Shown here: one piece after another, positions 51,180 to 60,557 of the stretch
Position numbering within the stretch: position 1 is the first letter of the stretch
Layout: each line of letters opens with the position of its first letter
NCBI GenBank assembly: GCA_934667105.1
Contig: CAKULG010000014.1
Coordinates: 1-64,000, forward strand
From: an uncultured Clostridia bacterium
Lineage (GTDB): Bacteria; Bacillota; Clostridia; Christensenellales; Aristaeellaceae
Reading direction: 5' to 3'
Length of the DNA: 64,000 nt
Notes under the pieces: generated by a model
What the model was told of the DNA's origin: nothing
Seen by the model: the letters and a program-made list of their open reading frames with translations, nothing else
Database searches by the model: none
Position numbers and translations under genes: made by a program

Positions 51180-52100
51180 TTATTCTTTCAGATAATTTTC
51201 ACAGATCAAATCCACATAGGGGCGCATATCCGCCTGGAAGGGAAGCCAGGCGATGCGTTCATCTCGTTTAAACCAGGTGAGCTGCCGCTTGGCGAAATGC
51301 CGGGTGCGCAGCTTCAGCAGGCTTGCCGCCTCTTCCAGCGGCATGCGCCCCTCCAGCACGGGCAGCAGCTCCTTATAGCCCAGCCCCTGCATGCTCTGCG
51401 CGTCGGGGGGCGCTTCCCGGCGCACCCGGCGCACTTCCTCCAGCAGCCCCTGGCGCAGCATTTCGTCCACCCGCGCATCCACCCTTTGATACAGCGTTTC
51501 CCGGGGGAGGGAGAGGGCGTACAGCTGAAAATCATAGGGCGAGTCCTCCGGCCCGGGCATTTTCTGCTGGGAGAGGGGCTGCCCCGTCAATTCGAACACC
51601 TCCAGCGCCCGCACCACCCGGCGCACGTCGTGGGGGTGCAGCCGTTGGGCGCTGACGGGATCCCGGGCGCGCAGGAGGGCGAAGAGCGCATCCTCTCCCT
51701 GCTCCTGGGCCAGGCGGTGATACCGCGCCCGCAGCGCCTCGTCCCCCGGCACGGCGCCGAATTCCATGGGCAGGGAGAGAGCCTGCAAGTACAGGCCCGT
51801 GCCGCCCACCAGCAAGGGAATGGGAGCGCTTTCGATGCGCTCCCGGGCCGCTGCGGCGTACTGGGCCACGGTAAAGGGTTGATCGGGCGCGATCAGATCC
51901 AGCAGCGAATGGGGAACCCGGACGCGTTCCTCCCGGGTGGGCTTGGCCGTGCCAATATCCATGCCGCGATAAATCTGCATGGAATCCATGCACAGGATTT
52001 CCGCCCCCAGTCGCTCCGCCACGGGCAGGGAAAGGGCGGTTTTTCCGCTGGCGGTTGGGCCCACAATGCCCAGCACCCGCTTTTTACGTTTTTGCTCCAC
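51180..52100 (-). CDS. miaA: tRNA dimethylallyltransferase
   Basis: Adds a dimethylallyl group to A37 of tRNAs that read UNN codons; the product is the substrate of MiaB, encoded in the same run. GTG start after AAGGAGGCGGGGGG. The 306 residues have the P-loop GPTASGKTAL (about 14-23), DSMQIYRGMDIGTAKP (39-54), the LLVGGTGLYLQAL block (about 95-107) and the C-terminal TRHFAKRQLTWFKRD. The start lies 13 bases after the mutL stop. All core motifs are present. Confidence 0.95.
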   Translation of the reverse strand: MEQKRKKRVLGIVGPTASGKTALSLPVAERLGAEILCMDSMQIYRGMDIGTAKPTREERVRVPHSLLDLIAPDQPFTVAQYAAAARERIESAPIPLLVGGTGLYLQALSLPMEFGAVPGDEALRARYHRLAQEQGEDALFALLRARDPVSAQRLHPHDVRRVVRALEVFELTGQPLSQQKMPGPEDSPYDFQLYALSLPRETLYQRVDARVDEMLRQGLLEEVRRVRREAPPDAQSMQGLGYKELLPVLEGRMPLEEAASLLKLRTRHFAKRQLTWFKRDERIAWLPFQADMRPYVDLICENYLKE

Positions 52101-52113
52101 GCCCCCCGCCTCC

Positions 52114-54210
52114 TTAGCCCTGGATGCGGCGGAAGCGCTTATCCAGTTCGGTGTGGGAAATCTGCACCATCAGGGGCCTGCCGTGGGGGCAGGTGGGGGT
52201 GGTTTTTTCTTCGATAATATCGCGGATAAGGGAAAGTGCGCTTTCCATAGGCAGGCGTTCGCCGCCCTTGACCGCATGCTTGCAGGCCATCTGAATCACC
52301 CGCTGGGTGCGATCCGCCAGGGGCGCCGCCCCGCCGGAGGCCGCCAGCGCGTCCAGCGCCTCCATCAGGCATTTTTCCGCCTGGGGCTGGCCCAGTACAA
52401 TGGGCACCCCCCGCAGCTGCACCGTATCCTCCCCCAGGGAGGATAGATCAAAGCCCGCCTGCAGCAGGGCCTCCTGGTTTTCCTCATAGGCGGCGTATTC
52501 CGTTTTAGACAGCTTGGTAATCATGGGAATCAGCAGCGCCTGGGAGGCGGGGGCGGAGGCGGTTTCGCGCATGAATTTCTCATACAACAGCCGCTCGTGC
52601 ACCGCGTGCTGATCGCACAGCAGCAGCAGCTCGCCGTATTCCAGTAGGATATAGGTGTTAAACGCCACGCCGATCAGCCGCAGGGGTGTTTGCTCAAACT
52701 GCCGGGCCACGGGCTCGGCCTGCATCTGATCGATCTGCGCCTCGGGGGGCAGGAAGGATACGGGCTGCGTCGGGACGGCGGGCGCTTTTTCCGCGTCCGC
52801 AGACGCGGGGGACTTTTCCGCCGGGGGCGCTTGGGGCGCGGGCGCGCCTGCCGGGGCGGCCTGAGCCCTTTGCGCCGCCTGAATCCCCTGCAAAAGAGAA
52901 TCCGGAACCACGGCCTGGGCCGGGGGCCGGGAGGGCAGCAGAGAAGCGCCCGAATCCCGGAGCACAGCGGGCTGCGCCTGGGGCGCGGGAACGGAAACGG
53001 GCGGCATTTCCAGCATGTGCGCGCTGGGGGCGAAGCGGGGCAGCGAATCGCCGTTCTCGCTGAAGGCGGAAAGCCGTCGCGCGCTTTCAGGGGCGGGCTG
53101 AGCGGCGGGAATATCCGGCGGGGCCACTGGCTCGATCACCTGCACGCGGGCGGGAGCGGGTTGGGGCGCGGCGTTTTGCGGGGGCAGATAAAAGGCGGGA
53201 ATGGGCGGGGCCTCGTTGGTTTTTTCCAGTGCCTCGAAAATCAGCGTTTCCACCGCCTGGCGCACGCCGCGCTCATCGGAAAAGCGCACCTCCCATTTGT
53301 TGGGATGCACGTTGACGTCCACATTTTCATAGGGAAGGGAAAGATGCAGCACGCACAGGGGGAAGCGACCGATCATCACTCGCTGCTTGCAGGCGGCCTC
53401 CACGCCGCCGCTGAGCAGGGGGCTTTTCATGGCGCGGCCGTTGATGAAAAAATGCTCGTGGCTGCGGTTGCCCCGGGCGGCGTCTCCCGCGCCCACGAAG
53501 CCGGAAAGGCTCACGCCGTTCATCGCCCCCTCCACGGGGGTGAGCTGCTTTAAGGTGTCCATGCCGTAAACGCTCATCACCGCGCTTTGCAGCTTGCCGT
53601 CCCCCGCGCTGAAATACACCAGCCGGCCGTCCACCATGAAGCGGAAGGAAACGGCGGGGTGGGAAAGAATCAGCCGGGCCATCAGCTCGCTGACGGCGGC
53701 GGTTTCGGCGGCGGGCTTTTTAAGGAATTTCCGGCGGACGGGGGCGTTATAAAATAAATCCTTCACGGTGAAGGTGGTGCCCTCAGGGCAGGCCGCATCC
53801 TGGATTTCCAGAATCACGCCCCCTTCGTTGCGCACCGAAACGCCGCTTTCCCTGCCCCGGGGGCGGGTGAGGCAGGTCACCTTGGAAACCGCCGCGATGG
53901 AGGCCAGCGCCTCCCCCCGGAAGCCCAGGGAGCGCACGCCGTAAAGATCCTCCGCCTTGCGAATTTTGCTGGTGGCGTGGCGGGCGAAGGCCAGGCGGAT
54001 ATCCTCGGGCTGAATGCCGCTTCCGTTATCCGCCACCCGGAAGGAGGCCATGCCGCCCTCCCGAATATCCACGGTGATAGCCGTGGCCCCTGCGTCCATG
54101 CTGTTCTCCACCAGTTCCTTAATGGCGGCGGCGGGCCGCTCCACCACCTCGCCCGCGGCGATCTGGCCGATCACCTCGGGGGGTAATTGCCGAATACGCG
54201 GCGCGTCCAT
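52114..54210 (-). CDS. mutL: DNA mismatch repair protein MutL
   Basis: Links mismatch recognition by MutS to strand removal. 698 residues: GHKL ATPase ELVENSMDAGATAI, DNGSGIQPEDI and SLGFRGEALASIAAV (about 30-105), GTTFTVKDLFYNAPVRRKFL (about 145-164), then a long Pro/Ala/Gln-rich linker (about 345-500). The C-terminal dimerisation domain keeps the endonuclease motif DQHAVHERLLYEKF, ACKHAVKGGERL and the CPHGRP metal-site element, as expected for MutL in bacteria without MutH. AAGGAGG precedes the ATG; 21 bases after mutS. Confidence 0.95.
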   Translation of the reverse strand: MDAPRIRQLPPEVIGQIAAGEVVERPAAAIKELVENSMDAGATAITVDIREGGMASFRVADNGSGIQPEDIRLAFARHATSKIRKAEDLYGVRSLGFRGEALASIAAVSKVTCLTRPRGRESGVSVRNEGGVILEIQDAACPEGTTFTVKDLFYNAPVRRKFLKKPAAETAAVSELMARLILSHPAVSFRFMVDGRLVYFSAGDGKLQSAVMSVYGMDTLKQLTPVEGAMNGVSLSGFVGAGDAARGNRSHEHFFINGRAMKSPLLSGGVEAACKQRVMIGRFPLCVLHLSLPYENVDVNVHPNKWEVRFSDERGVRQAVETLIFEALEKTNEAPPIPAFYLPPQNAAPQPAPARVQVIEPVAPPDIPAAQPAPESARRLSAFSENGDSLPRFAPSAHMLEMPPVSVPAPQAQPAVLRDSGASLLPSRPPAQAVVPDSLLQGIQAAQRAQAAPAGAPAPQAPPAEKSPASADAEKAPAVPTQPVSFLPPEAQIDQMQAEPVARQFEQTPLRLIGVAFNTYILLEYGELLLLCDQHAVHERLLYEKFMRETASAPASQALLIPMITKLSKTEYAAYEENQEALLQAGFDLSSLGEDTVQLRGVPIVLGQPQAEKCLMEALDALAASGGAAPLADRTQRVIQMACKHAVKGGERLPMESALSLIRDIIEEKTTPTCPHGRPLMVQISHTELDKRFRRIQG

Positions 54211-54231
54211 CGGCTTCCACCTCCTTTGTTT

Positions 54232-56829
54232 TTATAGCTTCAGCGCCTTTTCCTTGAGCAGGAACAGCTTGTTCAGCGCGTCCATCGGCGTCATGGACAG
54301 CACGTCCAGCCCCCGGATCTCCTCCACAAACTCGGTCTTGGAATAATCCATCAGGGCCACCTGCTCGTTCTTTTTCTTATGCTTGGCACCCAGGATGTTC
54401 TTGCCGATGCTGTTTTGCCCTTCGTTGCTCACTTCCAGCCTGGCCTCTATTTCCTGGGCCCGGGCCACCACCGGGCGGGGCACTCCCGCCAGCCGGGCCA
54501 CATAAATGCCGAAGCTCTTATCCGTGCCGCCGGGGATGATCTTGCGCAGGAAGATCACTTCTTCGCCGTGCTCCTTCACCGAAACGCAGAAATTGGCCAC
54601 GCCTTCCAAATGCCCTTCCAGTTCGGAAAGCTCGTGATAGTGGGTGGCGAAAAGGGCCTTCGCCCCGGATTTTTGCTTATCGCACAGATATTCCACCGCC
54701 GCCCAGGCGATGGACAGGCCGTCGAAGGTGCTGGTGCCCCGGCCGATTTCATCCAGGATCACCAGAGAGCGGTTGGTAGCGTTGCGCAGGATATAGGCCA
54801 TTTCGCTCATTTCCACCATGAAGGTGGATTGCCCCGTGGCCAGATCGTCCGAAGCGCCCACCCGGGTGTACACCCCGTCCACCAGGCAGATATGCGCCTC
54901 CCGGGCGGGCACGAAGGAGCCCATGTGCGCCATCAGCGTAATCAGCGCCACTTGGCGCATATAGGTGCTTTTGCCCGCCATATTGGGGCCGGTGATGATC
55001 TGCATCCGGCGGCCCTCGCCGTCCAGATGCGTATCGTTGGGCACGAAGGCCATATCGGGCAGCATTGCCTCCACCACCGGGTGCCGCCCATCCAGAATAT
55101 CGATGACGCCGTCCTCCGTGATTTCGGGGCGCACATAATTGTTCCGCCGGGCCACCCGGGCAAGGGAAAGCAGCGCGTCCAGCGTTTTATAGGCGGCGGC
55201 GGTGCCCTGCAGGGGGGCCATCTGATTGCCGATCTGATCGCGAATCTGCTCAAAGAGCAAAAGCTCCAGCTTGGCCGCCTGCTCCTGGGCCCCGGTGAGC
55301 TTGCTTTCAATGGCGCGCAATTCGTCGGTGGTGAAGCGCTCGGAGGAGGCCAGCGTCTGCCGCCGCTGATAGCGCAGGGGCACCAGGGCGTAATTGGATT
55401 TTGTCACCTCGATGTAATAGCCGAAAACCCGGTTGTATTGGATGCGCAGGTTTTTGATGCCCGTTTCCTCGCGTTCCCGGGCTTCCAGCTCCAGCAGCCA
55501 TTGCTTGCCTTCGGTGCTGGCGCGGCGCAGCTCGTCCAATTCGGCGTTATAGCCCGCGCGAATCACGCCGCCCTCGCTGATGAGCAGGGGCGCGTCAGGC
55601 GAAATGGCCCGGGAGAGCAGATCGGTCAGTTCGGGCAGGGGGTTGAGCATTTCCCGCAGGAAGGAAAGCGCGTCGCCGGAAATTTCCGCAAGCAGGGAAA
55701 GCACCTCGGGGGCCTGCTCCAGGGAGCGCAGCAGCGAGAGGCAATCCCGCGCGTTGAGGGAATGATAGGATACCTTGGAAAGCAGCCGCTCCATATCGTA
55801 AACTCGGCTGAGCTTTTCCCGCAGGGCTTCGCCCAGCACATGATTTTGATACAGCGCCTCCACGGCGGCCAGCCGAGCTTCGATTTTTTCCTTGGAAAGC
55901 AAGGGCTTTTCCACCCATGCCCGCAGCAGGCGGCCGCCCATGGCGGTAACGGTGTCGTCCAGGATGGAGAGCAGCGAGCCCTTGGCCGAGCGGCCTCGGA
56001 TGGTTTCGGTCAATTCCAGGTTGCGGCGGGTGGAGGCGTCCAGGGGCATGGTATCGCCCTTTTCCTGGATGCGGATGGAAACGATGTGCTTGAGGGAGTT
56101 TTTCTGGGTGTCGTTCAGATAGCGCATCAGCGCGCCGGAGGCGCAGGCCGCCGCGGCCAGGGAGGAATCCAGCCCCAAGGCGATGAGCGAGTTGACTCCG
56201 AAATGGGAAAGCAGCGTCTCCCGGGCGTTCTGGCTTTGGAAGGCGGCGGCGGTGAAAAGTCGCGGAACCACGGCGGCGCACCCCTTGGCGAATTCCAGAT
56301 CGTTGGTGATGATCTCCCCCGGCTCCAGGGCGGAAAGGGCGGCCTTCACGGCGCTTTGCTCCGCGGGAAGCTGCTGGGCGTAAAATTCGCCGGTGGATAC
56401 GTCGCAGGCGGCCAGCCCCGCCCGTTTGCCCTGCACATACAGGGAGCAGAGAAAATTATTTTTTCGCTCCCCGATTACGGCGGTATCCGTCAGCGTGCCG
56501 GGGGTGATGATGCGGATCACGTCTCGATCCACCAGGCCCTTGGCCAGGGCGGGGTCGGTCATTTGCTCTCCGATGGCCACCCGGTAGCCCTTTTCCACCA
56601 GCCGCGCCACATAGGTATCCACCGCATGGTAGGGCACGCCGCACATGGGCGCGCGCTCCTCCAGGCCGCAATCCTTGCCGGTGAGCGTCAGCTCCAGCTC
56701 CCGGCTGGCTGTGAGCGCGTCGTCAAAGAACATTTCGTAAAAATCGCCCACGCGGAAAAAGAGCAGGGTGTCTGGGTTCTGCTCTTTAAGGCGCATATAT
56801 TGCTGCATCATGGGGGAGAGGGTGGCCAT
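54232..56829 (-). CDS. mutS: DNA mismatch repair protein MutS
   Basis: Recognises mismatches and small loops. The 865 residues show the complete architecture: mismatch-binding domain with the Phe-X-Glu motif in GDFYEMFFDDA (about 27-37), lever/clamp domains, Walker A in ITGPNMAGKSTYMRQ (near 615), the signature STFMVEMSEMAYIL, Walker B VILDEIGRGTSTFDG and the C-terminal helix-turn-helix region. Near the end (AKHKKKNEQVALMDYS) is a normal linker. AAAGGAG precedes the ATG. The upstream neighbour is a YlbF-family gene. Confidence 0.96.
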   Translation of the reverse strand: MATLSPMMQQYMRLKEQNPDTLLFFRVGDFYEMFFDDALTASRELELTLTGKDCGLEERAPMCGVPYHAVDTYVARLVEKGYRVAIGEQMTDPALAKGLVDRDVIRIITPGTLTDTAVIGERKNNFLCSLYVQGKRAGLAACDVSTGEFYAQQLPAEQSAVKAALSALEPGEIITNDLEFAKGCAAVVPRLFTAAAFQSQNARETLLSHFGVNSLIALGLDSSLAAAACASGALMRYLNDTQKNSLKHIVSIRIQEKGDTMPLDASTRRNLELTETIRGRSAKGSLLSILDDTVTAMGGRLLRAWVEKPLLSKEKIEARLAAVEALYQNHVLGEALREKLSRVYDMERLLSKVSYHSLNARDCLSLLRSLEQAPEVLSLLAEISGDALSFLREMLNPLPELTDLLSRAISPDAPLLISEGGVIRAGYNAELDELRRASTEGKQWLLELEAREREETGIKNLRIQYNRVFGYYIEVTKSNYALVPLRYQRRQTLASSERFTTDELRAIESKLTGAQEQAAKLELLLFEQIRDQIGNQMAPLQGTAAAYKTLDALLSLARVARRNNYVRPEITEDGVIDILDGRHPVVEAMLPDMAFVPNDTHLDGEGRRMQIITGPNMAGKSTYMRQVALITLMAHMGSFVPAREAHICLVDGVYTRVGASDDLATGQSTFMVEMSEMAYILRNATNRSLVILDEIGRGTSTFDGLSIAWAAVEYLCDKQKSGAKALFATHYHELSELEGHLEGVANFCVSVKEHGEEVIFLRKIIPGGTDKSFGIYVARLAGVPRPVVARAQEIEARLEVSNEGQNSIGKNILGAKHKKKNEQVALMDYSKTEFVEEIRGLDVLSMTPMDALNKLFLLKEKALKL

Positions 56830-56896
56830 GGGGCGGACGCTCCTTTGTAATCAGATTTCGGGGAAGGCGATGCCGCGCAATCGAAGAGGGATTGCC

Positions 56897-57292
56897 TTAA
56901 TGGTGGCAGCCGCCGCAGCTGCCGCAATTGCCGCTGCAGGAGCCGCCCGCGTTGGGATTGAGCACCTGGGATAATTCGATATTCACCTGCTGCATCAGTT
57001 CGGTGAACAGGCCCCGGGCGCGCTGCATGGCCTTGGCCAGGGGCATTTCCTGAATCTGCTCCTGCACGGATTCCATCTCCCGGGTCAGCTCGCCCATTTT
57101 ATCAAAGTCCGGGGTTTCCTGCATGGAGATGCGCTCGATCTGCTGGTGCAAATCGTTATAGCGGCCGAAAGCGTCGGCGATGGCGTCGTCCTTGGCAGCG
57201 GCTTCCTCCGCGGCGCGCATGGAAATGTATTCGGGGGATTTCGCCAGCACGGCGGCCAATTCCCGGGCCTTATCGATAACAGCCTGATTCAT
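56897..57292 (-). CDS. YlbF/YmcA-family protein with a Cys/His-rich tail
   Basis: A 131-residue helical protein (two long amphipathic helices, about 1-110) of the YlbF/YmcA family. In Bacillus, YlbF, YmcA and YaaT form the Ric complex, which assists RNase Y in mRNA maturation and is reported to carry iron-sulfur clusters. The last 17 residues here are GGSCSGNCGSCGGCHH, with four Cys and two His, suitable for binding a metal or an Fe-S cluster. AAGGAGAA precedes the ATG, five bases after the miaB stop, in the same run as miaB, rng and mutS. Exact paralogue not assigned. Confidence 0.82.
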   Translation of the reverse strand: MNQAVIDKARELAAVLAKSPEYISMRAAEEAAAKDDAIADAFGRYNDLHQQIERISMQETPDFDKMGELTREMESVQEQIQEMPLAKAMQRARGLFTELMQQVNIELSQVLNPNAGGSCSGNCGSCGGCHH

Positions 57293-57297
57293 TTGAT

Positions 57298-58710
57298 TTA
57301 TTCTCCTTCCATCATTCGGCCGCGCAGCGTGGTTTTGCTGGCGGCGGTTATTTCAACCGGCACAATTTGGCCGATGAGCTGCGCGGTTCCTTCGAAATTC
57401 ACGCTGATATTCCGGCCGCACTTGCCCGTAACCTGGCGGGGGCTGCGGCGGGAGAGGCCCGTCACCAGCACGGATTCTTTTTGGCCCACCAGGGAGGCAA
57501 AGGCCTGGGCCGTCATTTCCTCCTGCAGGGCGATGAGACGCTCAATGCGTCGGCTGGCCTCCTCCGGCGGGATGCGGCCGGGCATTTCGGCGGCGCGGGT
57601 GCCCGTGCGGGGGGAATAGATGAAGGTGAAGGCGCTGTCCCAGCGGGCTTCCCGGGTGAGGGCCAGGGTGTCCTCGAAATCCTGCTCCGTTTCTCCGGGG
57701 AAGGCCACGATGAGATCGGTGGTCAGGCCGATATTGGGCGCGGCCTGGCGGATTTTGCGCACCTTTTCCAGGTATTGCTCCCGGGTGTAGCGCCGGTTCA
57801 TAGCGGCCAGGATGCGATTGCTGCCCGATTGCACCGGCAGATGCAGATGCGGGCACAGGGCGGGGTTGCGGGCCATTTCGTCAATCAGCGCGTCGGATAG
57901 ATCCTTGGGATGCGAGGTCATGAACCGGATGCGGGGAATGCCCGTGCCCGCCACCAGGCGCAGCAGCTGGGGAAAGGATACGCCGCCGGGGACGTCGTTG
58001 CCGTAGGAATTCACATTCTGCCCCAGCAGCATGATTTCCTTCACGCCCTTTTTTTGCAGCGTATCTACTTCTCGCAGAATATCCTCCGGGGCGCGGCTGC
58101 GCTCCCGCCCGCGCACATAGGGCACGATGCAGTAGGAGCAGAAATTATTGCAGCCGTACATGATGGTGACATACGCCTGAAAATCCGATTCCCGGCGCAC
58201 GGGCAGGCCCTCAATGAGGGTGGATTGCTCCTCGGGCACGGCCACCACCCGACGGCGGGTTTCCACCGCGCGCAGCAGCAGCTCGGGCAGCCGGTGCAGA
58301 TTGCCGGTGCCGAAGGCCACGTCGATAAAGGGATACTGACGCAGAATCTTTTCCGCCATGCCCGGCTCCTGCACCATGCAGCCGCACACGCCGATAAGCA
58401 GGCCGGGGCGTTCCTTTTTAATTTCCTTCAGCCAGGTCACGTTGCCCAGGGCCTTACGCTCGGCGTTATCGCGGATGCAGCAGGTATTGTGCAGCACAAA
58501 ATCCGCTTCCTCCCGGGCGGGGGCGGGGGTCATGCCCATTTCTTCCAGCATGCCGGCCAGCTTTTCGGAATCATGGGCGTTCATCTGGCAGCCGTAGGTG
58601 ACGATATAGTAGGTTTGGGGCCGCTCCGGCAGGGAGGAAAATTCCCTGGCGAAGGCCTGTTGCGCGGCCATCTCCTCCGGAGAAATGCGGACGGTGCGTT
58701 CTTCTTTCAT
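57298..58710 (-). CDS. miaB: tRNA-2-methylthio-N6-dimethylallyladenosine synthase
   Basis: A radical-SAM methylthiotransferase that adds a methylthio group to A37 of tRNA after MiaA. 470 residues: N-terminal UPF0004 domain with the auxiliary 4Fe-4S cysteines (YGCQMNAHDSE, HNTCCIRDNAERKA and GVCGCMVQEPG), the radical-SAM CxxxCxxC in YGCNNFCSYCIVPYVRG, and a C-terminal TRAM domain (about 400-465). The ATG overlaps the rng stop (ATGA). miaA lies in the same run, so both steps of ms2i6A are encoded together. Confidence 0.96.
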   Translation of the reverse strand: MKEERTVRISPEEMAAQQAFAREFSSLPERPQTYYIVTYGCQMNAHDSEKLAGMLEEMGMTPAPAREEADFVLHNTCCIRDNAERKALGNVTWLKEIKKERPGLLIGVCGCMVQEPGMAEKILRQYPFIDVAFGTGNLHRLPELLLRAVETRRRVVAVPEEQSTLIEGLPVRRESDFQAYVTIMYGCNNFCSYCIVPYVRGRERSRAPEDILREVDTLQKKGVKEIMLLGQNVNSYGNDVPGGVSFPQLLRLVAGTGIPRIRFMTSHPKDLSDALIDEMARNPALCPHLHLPVQSGSNRILAAMNRRYTREQYLEKVRKIRQAAPNIGLTTDLIVAFPGETEQDFEDTLALTREARWDSAFTFIYSPRTGTRAAEMPGRIPPEEASRRIERLIALQEEMTAQAFASLVGQKESVLVTGLSRRSPRQVTGKCGRNISVNFEGTAQLIGQIVPVEITAASKTTLRGRMMEGE

Positions 58711-59852
58711 GGCGTATCCTCTCGCAGGCCCGTGCCGTGGCAGTACGGGCAGGGTGAAGTGGGAACGGGGGCTATGTCTCCCGTTTTTTTGCGGGTCATT
58801 TCCATCAGGCCCAGGCTGGTGAAGCCGTGCAGCGCGGTTTTCACCGGGTCGTCCCGCAGGGCGGCTTCCAGCGCCTCCGTCACCGCCCGGCGGCTTTCCT
58901 CTGATTGCATATCCACAAAATCAATCAGAATAATGCCCCCCAGATTGCGCAGCCGGAGCAGCCTGGCGATCTCCCGGGCCGCTTCGATATTCAGCTTCAG
59001 GAACGTGGCTTCCGCGCCCGCCTTGCCGCCGGTGAATTTGCCGCTGTTCACGTCGAACACCGTCAGCGCCTCCGTTCGATCCAGGATCAGGAAGCCGCCG
59101 CAATCCAGCCAGTGCTTTCGGCGCTGGGCCTTTTCCCATTGGGCGGCGACGTTATATAGCGCGAAGGGCTGAGGGCAGGGGCGCACGGGACAGGGCAGGG
59201 GCGGCAGCGCCTCCGGGCGGTTGGTAAGCGCCTCGGCGATTTCACCCCGCTCATCCCGCAGCAGGCGGGAAAGCGCGTCCTCCCGTCCGGCGGCCAGGCA
59301 GGGGGCGGGGAGGGCGCAGGCGGCGATTGCCTGCCATTTTGCCAGCAGCGCTTCCGCCTCGGCGGCGATTTCTTCTTCCGACGCGGCCTGACTTTCCGTG
59401 CGCATCACCAGGCCCATGCCCGGCGGGGCCAGGCGGCGCGCCAGGGCCAGCAGGCGACCGCGCGTTTCGTCATCCTCAATTTTCTTGGATACGCCGCAGC
59501 GCGCGTCTAAGGGAGTCAGCAGGATGAAGCGCCCGGCCAGGGAAATATCCTGAGTCAGGGAAGCGGCCTTTTCCCCAATGGGGGGACGCTTCACCTGCAC
59601 CAGCACCGTATCCCCTGAGCGGGGACGGGCCTTGCATTCCGAAAAGGGCAGGAATCCCATTTTTCCCCCGCCCAGGCGCACAAAGGCGGCCTCCATGCCC
59701 CGAACGATGCGATCCACCACGCCCCGGTATACCTGCTCGGCCTGAATTTCCGCCTCGGGGGCGGCGGGGAAAAAGGAAAGCAGCCGGCCGTCCCGCACCA
59801 GGGCCAGGGCGGGGCGCTCCCCCTCGAATTCAATCAGCAGCTGCTTGCTCAT
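58707..59852 (-). CDS. rng: Ribonuclease E/G family endoribonuclease
   Basis: Cuts single-stranded A/U-rich RNA in rRNA and mRNA processing. The start at 59852 (MSKQLLIEF) overlaps the previous stop, and the 381 residues fit a short RNase G. It has the N-terminal S1-like part (YRGVVDRIVRGMEAAFVRLG, about 40-60), the catalytic metal-binding FDVNSGKF and IILIDFVDM (acidic residues near 265 and 310), and a C-terminal CPYCHGTG that matches the Zn-link Cys pair. The open frame continues upstream but without a ribosome site. Its family context with TIGR03936 and TIGR03960 genes is typical of Clostridia. Confidence 0.93.
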   Translation of the reverse strand: MSKQLLIEFEGERPALALVRDGRLLSFFPAAPEAEIQAEQVYRGVVDRIVRGMEAAFVRLGGGKMGFLPFSECKARPRSGDTVLVQVKRPPIGEKAASLTQDISLAGRFILLTPLDARCGVSKKIEDDETRGRLLALARRLAPPGMGLVMRTESQAASEEEIAAEAEALLAKWQAIAACALPAPCLAAGREDALSRLLRDERGEIAEALTNRPEALPPLPCPVRPCPQPFALYNVAAQWEKAQRRKHWLDCGGFLILDRTEALTVFDVNSGKFTGGKAGAEATFLKLNIEAAREIARLLRLRNLGGIILIDFVDMQSEESRRAVTEALEAALRDDPVKTALHGFTSLGLMEMTRKKTGDIAPVPTSPCPYCHGTGLREDTP

Positions 59853-60508
59853 AGCGTTTCCAGGGGCGCCAGCACGTCCTCTCCGCCCAGCAGTTGGGTG
59901 CGGGTGATCAACGTACGGGGGCGCTCCTGCCCGGCGAAGGTAAACAGCGAGGAGAGCAAAAGCTCGGGCTTGCAGGTGCCCTTTTCGCAAAGGGCCAGCG
60001 TCATGCACAGGGTATCGCCCCTGCGGGAAAGGGCGTAAATCATGGGGCGCAGATCGCAGGGCTTATCCCCTGATTTTGTTCTGCGCACGGCGGGAATTTC
60101 GGGCTGGGCCAGAAAGCGGGCGATGCAATCGTCCAGATTTTCCGGCATGCTTTCCATTTTGGCTTCGTACATGGCGGCGGTTAATTGCGCCATGGGAGCG
60201 GGATGACGGTCGTCCACCGGGCGGGCGGAAAGGCAGGGCAGATCGGGGGGCAGGGCGGCGGTGAGCTTTTGCAGGAATTCCTCCGCGCTTACCTCCCTTT
60301 CCAGGGGCACCTCCATAATTTCCCGTTTGCCCGGCATGCCCACGGACAGGGGCGCGGCGAAATTCAGCAGGATATGGGGGTTGAAGCCCTGGGAATAGCG
60401 CAGGGGCAGATCGCTGCGCCGCAGCGCCCGCTGCATGGCGCGCATCAGATCCAGATGGCCGATGAGCCGCAGCCGCGCGCCTTTTTCAAAAACCACAATC
60501 ATTTTCAT
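59849..60508 (-). CDS. TIGR03936-family radical-SAM-linked protein (DUF2344)
   Basis: A 219-residue protein with the opening GARLRLIGHLDLMRAMQRAL, then LPLRYSQGFNPHILLNFAAP and PLSVGMPGKREIMEV, typical of the DUF2344 family. In many Clostridia it is fused to or encoded next to a TIGR03960 radical-SAM protein; here it follows that gene by 49 bases and overlaps rng. The reaction is unknown; a role in RNA or ribosome modification is suspected from the neighbourhood. The ATG has CGAGG upstream. Confidence 0.88.
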   Translation of the reverse strand: MKMIVVFEKGARLRLIGHLDLMRAMQRALRRSDLPLRYSQGFNPHILLNFAAPLSVGMPGKREIMEVPLEREVSAEEFLQKLTAALPPDLPCLSARPVDDRHPAPMAQLTAAMYEAKMESMPENLDDCIARFLAQPEIPAVRRTKSGDKPCDLRPMIYALSRRGDTLCMTLALCEKGTCKPELLLSSLFTFAGQERPRTLITRTQLLGGEDVLAPLETL

Positions 60509-60557
60509 GGGCGGAAAACCTCGTATATTCTTCCGGCTGGGAGGCGCGGAGCGTTGA

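Noticed and set aside
54379..56850. An 823-codon open frame on the plus strand
   Set aside because: It lies fully antisense to mutS, which has every family motif. The frame is open only because of G+C-rich codon use, and it has no family likeness.
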